64,000 nucleotides of DNA, taken from Candidatus Sericytochromatia bacterium. Lineage in GTDB: Bacteria > Cyanobacteriota > Sericytochromatia > S15B-MN24 > JAQBPE01. The notes below the pieces were generated by a model. It did no database searches and was not told the origin of the DNA. It saw only the letters and a program-made list of their open reading frames with translations. The stretch is from contig JAYKJB010000016.1 of assembly GCA_035285325.1 (NCBI GenBank), forward strand, positions 1-64,000. The letters are read 5' to 3'. This document shows, in pieces, positions 1 to 9,395 of this stretch. Position numbers and translations under genes: made by a program. Every line of letters starts with the position of its first letter. Within the stretch, counting starts at the first letter, position 1.

Positions 1-1
1 C

Positions 2-319
2 AAGCGCCCGATGATGGGGGAGGTGGCGGCGCGTTTGGCGGATGAGGCCATCGTGACCTCGGACAATCCGCGTTCGGAAGATGCCGAAGCCATCGCGCAG
101 GAAATTCTGCTCGGAATGAAACAGGCCTCGCCGCGGGTTCAAGTAGACCGTGCTGCGGCCATCACCGATGCAATCCGGCGAGCTGGGGCAGGTGACCTGG
201 TGGTGATTGCCGGCAAGGGCCACGAAACGACTCAAATTTTCAGCGACCGAACCGTTCACTTCGATGACCGGGAAGTGGCTCGCGCCGCCTTGGCGGAGCT
301 GTCTGCCGCGGGCGTTTGA
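2..319 (+). CDS. murE: UDP-N-acetylmuramoyl-tripeptide synthetase MurE, C-terminal fragment
   Basis: This is the last ~105 codons of a Mur ligase; the 5' part lies outside the window. MurE adds the third amino acid (usually meso-diaminopimelate or lysine) to UDP-MurNAc-L-Ala-D-Glu in the cytoplasm, an ATP-dependent step of peptidoglycan synthesis. The fragment opens with KRP-MMGEVA and holds TSDNPRSED, the family motif that positions the incoming amino acid, and the closing GKGHE motif, followed by a short tail. All three are hallmarks of the Mur ligase C-terminal domain. DNPR is the form usual in meso-DAP-adding enzymes, so DAP is likely (inference). The next gene is about 130 bp downstream on the same strand and is not a Mur gene, so this is either the end of a cell-wall operon or an isolated murE. 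Confidence 0.93.
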   Translation, partial: KRPMMGEVAARLADEAIVTSDNPRSEDAEAIAQEILLGMKQASPRVQVDRAAAITDAIRRAGAGDLVVIAGKGHETTQIFSDRTVHFDDREVARAALAELSAAGV

Positions 320-445
320 GCGTCCGGCCCCCGCGCCGCCGATTCCATTTGCCGCCTCGGACCTCTCGGACCGGTGGGGGGCATCACCGAATTTTGTGGC
401 ATAACGCTGGTAATCTTGTGACGGTTAACGCGTATCGGAGCTGCC

Positions 446-1243
446 ATGAGCAACGACCGCCTATCGACGCCAGAGGCATCGAAGGCCCTCGGCATCCCCG
501 TTCACGTCATCTCCTACTGGCTCGGACAAATTCCCTACCCGGCGGAGCAGGACGAGAATGGTGAATGGCGCCTCACCCCTGAGGCGCTATCGGTGCTGCA
601 AACCGTCAAGGAACTCAAAGAGCAAAACCATTCGATGGAGACCATCCGTCGAATGGTGCGGGAACTCGTTGATACGCCCCCGCCCCCTCCGCCCTCGCCC
701 GAGCGGCCATCTTCACGCCATTCGGCCTCGTCCCCGGCGCCACGCCTTGAGAAGCCCGCTGCTCGCTCGGCGCCACTCGAGTCACCGTTGCCTCGAGTGG
801 AATCCCCATCGGGGGGGGCGCCTACCACCCAGGCTCCCGCGGCGCAGGCCGAGTCCACCGCTTCGGCCGCTGCCTCCCGGAAGCCGGCGGCCCCGCGACA
901 GCAGACGGCTGCCGTGCCGCAGAAATCGCCCGCTCCCCTGGCGCCTCCCACCATCCCTGCGGGGGATGCCGGAGCGATCGCCTCTTACGTGGCCCGCGCC
1001 GTGGCGGAGGCCGTACGCCAGGAGACGGTGCTTTCCCATCGCTACGCGCACGCCGCTCACCAGATCGGCAAGCTTGAAGCGGAGAACGAGCACCTACGGA
1101 CGATGCTCAACAATGCCCAGCGCCGCCATCAACGGGAGATGGAGGATGCGCGTCAGCGCATCGCCGACCTGCAGGACCGCCAGCCCGAGCGAAAAGGCTG
1201 GGGGGCGTGGTGGACCTGGCTGGCGGCGATCGCCCTGCTCTGA
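446..1243 (+). CDS. MerR-like HTH protein with coiled coil and Trp-rich hydrophobic tail
   Basis: A 265-residue protein of four parts. Residues about 5-75 form a MerR-type winged helix (LSTPEASKALGIPVHVISYW, then a WRLTPEAL wing and a following helix). Residues about 76-165 are a Pro/Ala/Ser linker. Residues about 185-250 are a predicted coiled coil with heptad-like KLEAENEHLR. The last ~15 residues are GWGAWWTWLAAIALL, a short aromatic hydrophobic tail that could insert in or dock on the membrane. Classical MerR regulators end in a ligand-binding domain; here there is none. The layout recalls Bacillus RacA (HTH plus coiled coil) and suggests a DNA-to-membrane tether rather than a metal or drug sensor, but that is inference. 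The start has GGAG six bases upstream. Function not established. Confidence 0.75.
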   Translation: MSNDRLSTPEASKALGIPVHVISYWLGQIPYPAEQDENGEWRLTPEALSVLQTVKELKEQNHSMETIRRMVRELVDTPPPPPPSPERPSSRHSASSPAPRLEKPAARSAPLESPLPRVESPSGGAPTTQAPAAQAESTASAAASRKPAAPRQQTAAVPQKSPAPLAPPTIPAGDAGAIASYVARAVAEAVRQETVLSHRYAHAAHQIGKLEAENEHLRTMLNNAQRRHQREMEDARQRIADLQDRQPERKGWGAWWTWLAAIALL

Positions 1244-1310
1244 AGCCGACAGGCGACGCGGCGGGCCCAGGGCCAGCACGGCTGGTCTTGCCAGGCGGCT
1301 GACCCTCCTG

Positions 1311-3086
1311 TCAGGGGCGGTTCTTGACGGTGATACGACCGATCTCAGGCGTCACGGTGCCCTTGGCACGAATGTGGTCGATCAGGGCGTCCCGTTGCAG
1401 CACGGTGGTGTTTTGCCGCGGGCATCCCGGCAACATGGTGAAGCCGCTGCTTCCATCGGCCATGTAGTCGTTCACGGCCACCCAGTACTTGGCATTCGGG
1501 TCGATGGGCTGACCTCCGATGCGGGCATCCTCAATGGGGCCGGCGTTGCGCAGCAACGTATAGCTCGCGTTGGCGATCGCGTGGCGCTTGTGGTCGGTGG
1601 GGCGGCGCTGGATGGTCAGCATGTCGATGGCTTGCTTGCCCGTGACCTGCATCAGCACAATCCGGTTGTCGAACGGCAGGGCGTAGAAACAATCCTCGAC
1701 TTTCAAGCGGCCTTGTGGCAGCGGGTTGCGCGGGGTGCCGCTGCTCATCACCGCGAACGCAGTCTCGGCCTTGAGCTTGCGAGCGGCTGCAAGGCAAGCG
1801 TCGGCAATCAGGTTGTTGAGGCTGCTCTCGACATCATTGGTCCCATAACGCTTGAAGACGCCAGTGGCCTCCCCGATTTCCTGCCCGATCGAGCGGTTCA
1901 CCACCTCCCGGTAAGGCGTGATGATTCGCTCCACGTCCGGTGCCGCCGGCACATTGCCGGTGAGTGGCAACATGGCGTTGACGAGACGGGTGACGCGGCC
2001 ACGTTCGAGGGTGAGCGTGGCCTGGCCCAGATATCCGCCGCCCATGCCGGACGAGATGATATGCGTGGCGCCTCCCCCGGGCTGGCGAACCACCAGGGGG
2101 CGTTTGATCATCACGTGGGTATGTCCCGAGATGATCACATCGATGCCGGGCACGCGCTTGGCGAGCACCTCATCGGTGATTTGCTCAGGTTCCACTTCGT
2201 GGTCATGAGCCAGTTCCGTCTCGGGTGCTCGCGTGTCTGATTCGCTCCACGGCGGGGTTGACCCCATGTGCGAGAGCAGAACCACCGCATCGGCTTCCTT
2301 GCGCAGTTTGGCGACTGCGGCCGCGGCGGTCTTGACCGGGTCGTAGTAGCGTGCCCCCTGGAAGTTGGGAGCGGAGACCAGGCCGTTCACCTCCGTGATC
2401 AGGGCGAACATCCCCACGCGCACCGCGCCGACTTTCTTGACGGCATAGCGGATACCGAGTTCCCGATCGAACGTCATGTTGGTGGTGATCAGTGCCCCCT
2501 TGTAGTGCGGCAGCACCGCTTGCAACTGGGTGACGCCGTTGTCGAATTCGTGGTTTCCAATCGTGATGGCATCGAAGCCGGCCGCGTCCATCAGGCGCAT
2601 TTCGGCTTCTCCCTTGAAAAAATTGAAATAAGGAGTGCCTTGGAGGTAGTCTCCGGAGTCGACGGCCAGCGTGTTGGGAAACCGACTCTTGAAGTCGCGG
2701 ATGGCGGTCGTCAGACGCCCGAAACCACCCTTCCCGGCATAAAAACTGTAATAAAAGTTTTGCGGAAAAGGGTCGATGCGGGAGTGGATGTCGTTGGTGT
2801 ACAGCAGGTTGAACTGGACGGTGCCATCCAGCGCCGGGTCACGCGGCAAAACGGCCTGTTGGCCAAGCTCGGGCACGCCCGGCGTGAGCGGAATCTCGCG
2901 TTTCTCCGCTTGCTTGGCCCCCCAGGCAGCTGGAACTCGTCCTGCTCCCAGGATGGGGCCCGAAGTCCGGCCACATCCCACGCCCACCAGCGTGAAAGCG
3001 GTGGTCATCGCCACGCTGAGAGCCAGGCTCACGCGGCGAACCAGGACCGTCTTGCGCCCCGGTTGCGTGTTCGAATCGGCCGCCAT
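1311..3086 (-). CDS. Exported 5'-nucleotidase / UDP-sugar hydrolase family protein (UshA-like)
   Basis: A secreted metallophosphoesterase that would hydrolyse extracellular nucleotides for phosphate or nucleoside salvage. It has a basic N-terminus and hydrophobic stretch ending in VGVGC, an imperfect lipobox, so it may be a lipoprotein. The catalytic domain shows every metal-binding block: NDIHSR, GDYLQG, GNHEFDNG, LLSHMG and SGHTHV. The C-terminal half matches the 5'-nucleotidase substrate domain (SGTPRNPLPQG; PFDNRIVLMQVTG; YMADGSSGF). The length of 591 aa is normal for the family. I chose the ATG at 3086 because GGAAGG lies a suitable distance upstream; an in-frame ATG at 3113 has only a G/C-rich leader. 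It is divergent from tilS, with a 12-bp palindrome between them. Substrate is not decided by sequence. Confidence 0.88.
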   Translation of the reverse strand: MAADSNTQPGRKTVLVRRVSLALSVAMTTAFTLVGVGCGRTSGPILGAGRVPAAWGAKQAEKREIPLTPGVPELGQQAVLPRDPALDGTVQFNLLYTNDIHSRIDPFPQNFYYSFYAGKGGFGRLTTAIRDFKSRFPNTLAVDSGDYLQGTPYFNFFKGEAEMRLMDAAGFDAITIGNHEFDNGVTQLQAVLPHYKGALITTNMTFDRELGIRYAVKKVGAVRVGMFALITEVNGLVSAPNFQGARYYDPVKTAAAAVAKLRKEADAVVLLSHMGSTPPWSESDTRAPETELAHDHEVEPEQITDEVLAKRVPGIDVIISGHTHVMIKRPLVVRQPGGGATHIISSGMGGGYLGQATLTLERGRVTRLVNAMLPLTGNVPAAPDVERIITPYREVVNRSIGQEIGEATGVFKRYGTNDVESSLNNLIADACLAAARKLKAETAFAVMSSGTPRNPLPQGRLKVEDCFYALPFDNRIVLMQVTGKQAIDMLTIQRRPTDHKRHAIANASYTLLRNAGPIEDARIGGQPIDPNAKYWVAVNDYMADGSSGFTMLPGCPRQNTTVLQRDALIDHIRAKGTVTPEIGRITVKNRP

Positions 3087-3137
3087 ACCCACACACCTTC
3101 CCACTGAAGACATGGCCCCACCCGGGGCCCTTGATAT

Positions 3138-3149
3138 TATCTATAGATA
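3138..3149. repeat. Perfect 12-bp palindrome between divergent genes
   Basis: TATCTATAGATA is a perfect inverted repeat in an AT-rich island between the divergent nucleotidase (minus) and tilS (plus). Its position is suitable for an operator or overlapping promoters. A TTCACA hexamer lies 17 bp upstream of TATCTA on the minus strand. No regulator is implied by the sequence. Confidence 0.4.
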
Positions 3150-3208
3150 GCCCCGTGTTAATCTTGTGTGAAATTGGCAATCTCGAGGACAATTTTGGTT
3201 TAAGCCCT

Positions 3209-4585
3209 GTGCAACGATCTGGTGATGATGAGGGAGGCCTGGCGGAGGCCCTGCGCAATCTCCTTGAAACCATCGGGGTCCGGCCTTCTGGTGGCCCGAT
3301 TCTGGTGGGATTGAGTGGCGGTTCCGATTCGATGGCGCTGACGTTGGCACTGCGGGAGGCGGGATATTCGCTCCAGGCGGCGCATCTGGATCACGGCTGT
3401 GCTCCTTCGTCGGCGCGGGATGCCGACTGGGTTGAGGACTGGTGTCAGCAGCAGAACATCCGTTTGTTTCGCGCACGGATGGCGTTCGACCCGGGGGTCG
3501 GCTTCGAGACGCGAGCGCGAGAAGCACGTTTGGCCTGGCTTGCAAATTGCGCCCGGATGCACGGATGTCCGTGGGTGGCGCTCGGCCACCAGCGTGAGGA
3601 CCAGGCCGAAACCCTGATCTTCCGCCTGGCGCGGGGCACGGGCCCGGAGGGGCTGCGGGGCATCCTCCCCGTGCGGCCGCTCGCGGAGGGCGTTCAGCTC
3701 TTGCATCCGCTGCTCGGATTTTCTCGCGATCGCCTGCAGCATTATTTATCCGCGGCCGGTCACACCTGGTTGTCCGACCCCAGCAATGACTGGCGCGAAC
3801 GCAGCCGGAATCGGATCCGCCATGAGGTGTTACCGGCGTTGAGGCAGATTCATCCCGAGGCCGTTGCGAAGGTGGCCGAACTGGCCGCCTTGGTGCGGGA
3901 GGAGGAGGCAGAGGCCGCTGGACGGACGGCGCGCTGGCTCTCGTACTGTGTCGAGCCACTTGATTCGGAGACCTTTCTGCTGGATCGACTGGCTTGGCTG
4001 AGGCTATCGCCCCTCGAGCGTGCCCGAGCCTTGCGGTTCCTCTCCGCCCGCGCCGCGGGGCGCGTGTTGGGTCGCGAGGCGCTGCGGCGCGCGGAATGGG
4101 CTTTTCAGCAGGGGCTCCGAGCAGACCTCGGTGGTGGCTGGTCGCTGTCGGCGTGTCGAGAGGGCTTGCTCCTGGCCAGGCAGTCAGGTGATTCCCTCTC
4201 GATACCTTTCTCCCCGGAGGTTGAATGGCAGCCGACGGAGCGATGGGGCTGGCGGGTGCGTCGCATCCTAGAGCCGTCCGCGGCGTCCACAGGGCTTGGC
4301 CTGCGCTTGGCAGCGACCACCGCCAGCGGGGCTGAATTGGCGTGGCGGAGTGCTCGCCCGGATGAAGACCAGTTCTGTCCGGGTCAGGGGCGGCGCCTGC
4401 GTCGTCTGAAGCACTGGTTGACCCGACGGGGGATTCCGCGCTACCGGCAGGCACACTTGCTGGTGCTGGCCGAAGGGAGTCGGGTGCTGTGGGTGGTCGG
4501 GTATGCCGTTGCCTGGTCGGAAGGCTCCCCGGCAGCGGCTGCGGATTGCTTTGAAATGCAGGCGACACCCTGTTTTCAGGTTTGA
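3209..4585 (+). CDS. tilS: tRNA(Ile)-lysidine synthase TilS
   Basis: TilS uses ATP and lysine to convert C34 of tRNA-Ile(CAU) to lysidine, changing its specificity from Met to Ile; it is essential in most bacteria. The PP-loop motif SGGSDS is at residues 36-41 with this start, followed by HLDHG and the HQREDQAET block characteristic of TilS. The C-terminal region (RLRRLKHWLTRRGIPRY) is the second substrate-binding domain, so this is the long E. coli-like form. The open frame extends to a TTG at 3131, but that extension crosses a palindromic AT-rich island and gives an unlikely N-terminus. I prefer GTG 3209, although no start has a good ribosome site. The stop overlaps the -35 box of the ftsH promoter. 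Confidence 0.9.
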   Translation: MQRSGDDEGGLAEALRNLLETIGVRPSGGPILVGLSGGSDSMALTLALREAGYSLQAAHLDHGCAPSSARDADWVEDWCQQQNIRLFRARMAFDPGVGFETRAREARLAWLANCARMHGCPWVALGHQREDQAETLIFRLARGTGPEGLRGILPVRPLAEGVQLLHPLLGFSRDRLQHYLSAAGHTWLSDPSNDWRERSRNRIRHEVLPALRQIHPEAVAKVAELAALVREEEAEAAGRTARWLSYCVEPLDSETFLLDRLAWLRLSPLERARALRFLSARAAGRVLGREALRRAEWAFQQGLRADLGGGWSLSACREGLLLARQSGDSLSIPFSPEVEWQPTERWGWRVRRILEPSAASTGLGLRLAATTASGAELAWRSARPDEDQFCPGQGRRLRRLKHWLTRRGIPRYRQAHLLVLAEGSRVLWVVGYAVAWSEGSPAAAADCFEMQATPCFQV

Positions 4586-4610
4586 CATTCACCTGGGGGT
4601 TGGCTAAGAT
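4582..4610 (+). promoter_or_regulatory. Sigma-70-type promoter of ftsH
   Basis: TTGACA (4582-4587), a 17-bp spacer, then TAAGAT (4605-4610). The -35 box overlaps the tilS stop codon. Transcription would begin near 4617, inside the longest possible ftsH frame (TTG at 4582), so the real start codon must be further downstream. Confidence 0.8.
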
Positions 4611-4665
4611 TCTGAGGCGATCGCCGGCGTTTGCGCCGGCGTGCGGTGTTCTGAGGAGAGGCCTG

Positions 4666-6489
4666 TTGAGCAAAATTTTTAAAAACGCTGGGGTGTATTT
4701 TCTATTCATCCTGCTCGGGGCTTCTTTCCTCCTCTCGGTTTTCTTCAACAAGCCGGAAGAGACGACCAAGCCCGACTATAGCTCCTTCCTTCGTCAGGTG
4801 GAGGCGCGCGAGGTTCTCAGTGTCGAGCTCTCGAGCACGTCGAATCAGGTGCGCTACAAGACCAAGGATGGGGAACGCAGCGTCTTCGTGCCGGAAGACC
4901 CCCAACTCATCCCGACCTTGAAGGCCCGCAACATTCCGATCGTGGTCAAGGCCCCGGACCAATCGAGCTGGTGGGCCTCGGTCATCTCCAGCATCCTGCT
5001 GCCCGTGCTCATCATCGTGGGCTTGTGGATCTTCATGCTGCGTCAGGCCCAGTCCGGCTCCAGTCAGGCCATGAGCTTCGGCAAGAGCCGCGCCAAGATG
5101 ATGGTGGAGAACAAGACCAGGGTCACCTTTGCCGACGTGGCCGGTGTGGAGGAAGCGAAGGTCGAATTGGCGGAAATTGTCGACTTCCTGAAGGCGCCTG
5201 AGAAGTATCAGGCCCTCGGTGCGCACATCCCCAAGGGCGTGCTGCTGGTGGGACCGCCCGGAACGGGCAAGACCTTGCTGGCTCGGGCGGTGGCGGGCGA
5301 AGCTGGGGTGCCGTTTTTCAATATTTCGGGCTCTGACTTTGTCGAGATGTTCGTGGGCGTCGGCGCGAGCCGCGTGCGCGATCTGTTCGAGCAGGCGAAG
5401 AAGCATTCACCGTGCATCGTTTTCGTGGATGAAATCGATGCCGTGGGGCGTCAACGCGGCGCGGGCATGGGCGGCGGCCACGACGAACGTGAGCAGACCT
5501 TGAACCAGCTGCTGGTCGAGATGGATGGCTTTGAGGCCAATGTGAGCGTCGTGGTGATCGCCGCCACCAACCGTCCAGACATTCTCGACTCGGCCTTGCT
5601 GCGACCGGGTCGGTTTGACCGCCAGGTGGTCGTGGATGCGCCAGATGTGGCCGGACGGGAGCAGATCCTCAAGGTCCACACGAAGAACAAACCGCTCGGC
5701 AACGACGTGGACCTGAAGATTCTGGCGCGTCGTACGCCTGGTTTTACAGGCGCTGACCTCATGAACCTGTCCAACGAGGCGGCCTTGATTGCCGCGCGCC
5801 ACGACCGCAAGGAAGTCTCCATGTCGGACTGCGAAGCGGCGATCGACCGCGTTATTGCTGGTCCAGAGCGCAAGAGCCGACTGATCTCGGATCAGGAAAA
5901 GAAGGTGATTGCTTTCCACGAGGTGGGGCACGCGCTGATCGCCAAGCTGCTGCCGAACTGCGACCCCCTCCACAAGGTGACGATCGTGTCGCGTGGCATG
6001 GCGCTGGGCCTCACCATGACCCTTCCCACCGAAGACCGGGTGTTGACCAGCCGTTCCCAGATGATGGACCGCATCACCATGATGCTGGGAGGTCGGGTGG
6101 CGGAAGCCCTGGCGTTCAACGAGATCACCACGGGGGCCAGCAACGACCTCGAACGGGCCACCGGGTTGGCCCGGCGGATGGTCACGGAGTTTGGTATGAG
6201 TGATCAGGTGGGGCCCGTGACCTTTGGAAAGCGGCACGAGCACATCTTTCTGGGGCGAGATTTTGGCGAGGACCGAAACTTCTCCAATGAGATTGCCAGT
6301 CTGATCGATCACGAGATCAAGGCGATTGTGCAGGACTGCTACCAACGTGCGCAGACGCTGTTGACCCAGCATCGGGAGCAATTGGATCTGATTAGCTACG
6401 AACTGATGGCGCGGGAAACCTTGGACGCCGATGAATTCGACGACCTGTTCAACCGCGGTTCCGAGGCCGTTCAGGGCGTAGCCGTCTGA
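4666..6489 (+). CDS. ftsH: ATP-dependent zinc metalloprotease FtsH
   Basis: Membrane-bound AAA+ protease that extracts and degrades damaged or regulated membrane and cytosolic proteins, working as a hexamer. From the TTG at 4666 it is 607 aa. It has TM helices at about 8-28 and 108-128 around a small periplasmic domain, Walker A GPPGTGKT near 196, Walker B IVFVDEID near 252, the SRH segment [20 protein letters not shown], and the zinc site HEVGH at about 418. Most FtsH proteins have HEAGH, so the A-to-V change in the middle is a small oddity that keeps both His and the Glu. The TTG is supported by AGGAGAGG five bases upstream and by the promoter at 4582-4610. The tail is short, as in cyanobacterial and Firmicute FtsH. 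Confidence 0.96.
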   Translation: MSKIFKNAGVYFLFILLGASFLLSVFFNKPEETTKPDYSSFLRQVEAREVLSVELSSTSNQVRYKTKDGERSVFVPEDPQLIPTLKARNIPIVVKAPDQSSWWASVISSILLPVLIIVGLWIFMLRQAQSGSSQAMSFGKSRAKMMVENKTRVTFADVAGVEEAKVELAEIVDFLKAPEKYQALGAHIPKGVLLVGPPGTGKTLLARAVAGEAGVPFFNISGSDFVEMFVGVGASRVRDLFEQAKKHSPCIVFVDEIDAVGRQRGAGMGGGHDEREQTLNQLLVEMDGFEANVSVVVIAATNRPDILDSALLRPGRFDRQVVVDAPDVAGREQILKVHTKNKPLGNDVDLKILARRTPGFTGADLMNLSNEAALIAARHDRKEVSMSDCEAAIDRVIAGPERKSRLISDQEKKVIAFHEVGHALIAKLLPNCDPLHKVTIVSRGMALGLTMTLPTEDRVLTSRSQMMDRITMMLGGRVAEALAFNEITTGASNDLERATGLARRMVTEFGMSDQVGPVTFGKRHEHIFLGRDFGEDRNFSNEIASLIDHEIKAIVQDCYQRAQTLLTQHREQLDLISYELMARETLDADEFDDLFNRGSEAVQGVAV

Positions 6490-6504
6490 CCGTATGCGCG
6501 TGAG

Positions 6505-6527
6505 AGGACGCCGGACAGGGGCGTCCT
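6505..6527. terminator. Hairpin between convergent ftsH and metallophosphoesterase genes
   Basis: AGGACGCC pairs with GGCGTCCT (8-bp stem, 7-nt loop). No T-run follows on either strand, so it is a candidate bidirectional or Rho-assisted terminator rather than a classic intrinsic one. Confidence 0.5.
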
Positions 6528-6562
6528 TGGATGCGAGCGACGCTGCGAATGACCGACGGGCC

Positions 6563-7618
6563 TTAGAGCGTCAGTCGCTCAGGCGTGATGGCGACTCGCC
6601 CGTTCTGGTCGACATCGACGCGGACCCAGTGGTGGAATCCACCGCGATGGGTTGGGAGGGAGGGGCGTGCGCCTCCTCCCCCGGTGGTCACCAGGCGAAT
6701 GCCCTTCCTCGTCTCGCTTCCGAAAAAGCGCAGATGGCCACCAAAGACGCTGTGGACGCGATGTTTCGCAAACAACGCCAGCAATCGGCGGACCTGGGTG
6801 CGGTCCTGCATCGCTAGGCTCTTGCCGGGGCGGATGTCCACCAGGGGCCGATTGGCAAACACAAAGATGTTGCGAGCTCCGCTCCGTCGACCTTCTGCCA
6901 GGGTCGTGGAAAGCCACTTTTCCTGGGAGGGTGACAGCACGCCTGACCCGTTTGCGATGGTCACGAAGCGGTCCGGTCCCACACGAAAACTGAACTGGGG
7001 CTCGCCGAAGTGTTGTGACCACGCCTTCAGCCCACCGTTTCGCTCCTCTGCTTCGCCCGGCAGGCAATAGGTCGGAAACTTGAAGGTGCTCAGATTTTGG
7101 CGAAACTCGGCCAATTTCGCCGCTTCTGGCTCGCGAACTCCATCGCCCAAGTGCATCAGAAACAGGGTATTGCGTGCGGCGATCCCTCGGGCCAGGCGAT
7201 TGAACACCGCTTCCCCTGGAAGGGGTGCGTAAGTGCTGGCGATCACCCCGAAACGATAGGCACCGGTGACATTTGGACGCGCTCCCCAGCTTTGGCGCTC
7301 GCCGGGTTGCAGGGTCACCGAAGCCGTGATCGGCGACCCGTCACGACTCGTGCCAATGACCACCCCTTCGGGTGTTGAAACGAAGGATCCTGCCAGGCAG
7401 TTTTCCCAGCGGAGGTGCCACGTGAAGAATCCGCGACTCTTGCCGTTGTCGATCGCCACGGACACTTCGGGGCTATTGGCCCAGATGCGCAGGCGGTCAT
7501 GGGCCAGTTGTTCGCTGCTGCCCTCCGCCGTGGAGATGGCAGCCGTCTCCGCGAAGACCTGTGTGGGAGACAGCCCGAACGCCAGGGCCACAAGCAGCAG
7601 GGTCGTGACGCGGACCAT
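6563..7618 (-). CDS. Secreted calcineurin-like metallophosphoesterase with eroded metal site
   Basis: 351 aa with a signal peptide (residues 1-23, ending TQVFA). Residues about 50-110 look like the beta domain that precedes purple-acid-phosphatase-type enzymes. The rest follows the metallophosphoesterase fold block by block, but most ligands are gone. Where D-x-H is expected there is STYAP (128-132), GNHD is replaced by PGEAE (187-191), the H-x-P block is FANRP (254-258), and GHxH is GGHLR (293-297). Only GD (158-159) and the first His of the last motif remain. It is probably non-catalytic or uses other chemistry (inference). The chosen ATG starts the signal peptide but lacks a good ribosome site. 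A TTG at 7717 with GAGAGGAAAG upstream is an alternative that adds a long n-region. Confidence 0.65.
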   Translation of the reverse strand: MVRVTTLLLVALAFGLSPTQVFAETAAISTAEGSSEQLAHDRLRIWANSPEVSVAIDNGKSRGFFTWHLRWENCLAGSFVSTPEGVVIGTSRDGSPITASVTLQPGERQSWGARPNVTGAYRFGVIASTYAPLPGEAVFNRLARGIAARNTLFLMHLGDGVREPEAAKLAEFRQNLSTFKFPTYCLPGEAEERNGGLKAWSQHFGEPQFSFRVGPDRFVTIANGSGVLSPSQEKWLSTTLAEGRRSGARNIFVFANRPLVDIRPGKSLAMQDRTQVRRLLALFAKHRVHSVFGGHLRFFGSETRKGIRLVTTGGGGARPSLPTHRGGFHHWVRVDVDQNGRVAITPERLTL

Positions 7619-7748
7619 GGACTTGGCCGGCGGGCGCACGGGGGACCTGGACCTCTCCGGTGATGGGGGCCGAACGGCTGAGTTCGGGGCGGACGTGGCG
7701 TGACAAGTGACGCGCAAGGGAAGGGCTTTCCTCTCCTGGAAGGCCCCC

Positions 7749-7757
7749 ATTCTATCA
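7749..7757 (-). promoter_or_regulatory. Putative extended -10 promoter, metallophosphoesterase gene
   Basis: On the minus strand TGA precedes TAGAAT, an extended -10 arrangement. Transcription would begin near 7742, giving a leader of about 125 nt to ATG 7618 or 25 nt to TTG 7717. No convincing -35. Confidence 0.4.
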
Positions 7758-7803
7758 CCACTCCGATGAGTCAGCCGGTGATCTGATCCATGGCCCTGCC
7801 CGA

Positions 7804-9111
<1,308 letters not shown>

Positions 9112-9395
9112 CCTCCTTTCCAGGGACTTGGGGGCAGACCGACCTGGTCAGGCCACCACTGACTCAAGCTGGTTATAGGGAGCTCCGCTTCAAAGTTGAG
9201 GTAAGGTTGGTTTAAACCCTGGTGTTGAACTTCGATGGTAGTGAAAACACTTATGGAGAGTTAAATCGAAATTAAGCCAGGTCGGGAAGGCCTGTCCGTG
9301 GCCTATAAAGGGAAGAGGAACTTGGAGCACCGCACCGCGGTTCAAGTTGCTGGCCGAGGCGTTCGGCCTTCTCCCGCGCACTGGAGCATCGGTTC
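9112..9395. other. Divergent intergenic region, protease / GGDEF gene
   Basis: 284 bp with an AT-richer centre (about 9175-9275). It contains the palindrome GGTTTAAACC and a TTGAAC hexamer on the plus strand at about 9223, but no fully convincing promoter pair. GGAG stands nine bases before the GGDEF gene start. No RNA gene recognised. Confidence 0.35.

Noticed and set aside
558-2240. 560-codon plus-strand open frame across the HTH gene and the nucleotidase
   Set aside because: It runs out of frame through one gene and antisense through another, is Arg/Pro-rich like GC-driven shadows, and has no recognisable domain.
4582-4665. N-terminal extension of FtsH from TTG 4582
   Set aside because: The TTG is itself the -35 box, and a ribosome site precedes TTG 4666.
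3141-4769. 542-codon minus-strand open frame opposite tilS
   Set aside because: Low-complexity Pro/Arg composition and fully antisense to an unmistakable tilS; typical of GC-rich DNA.
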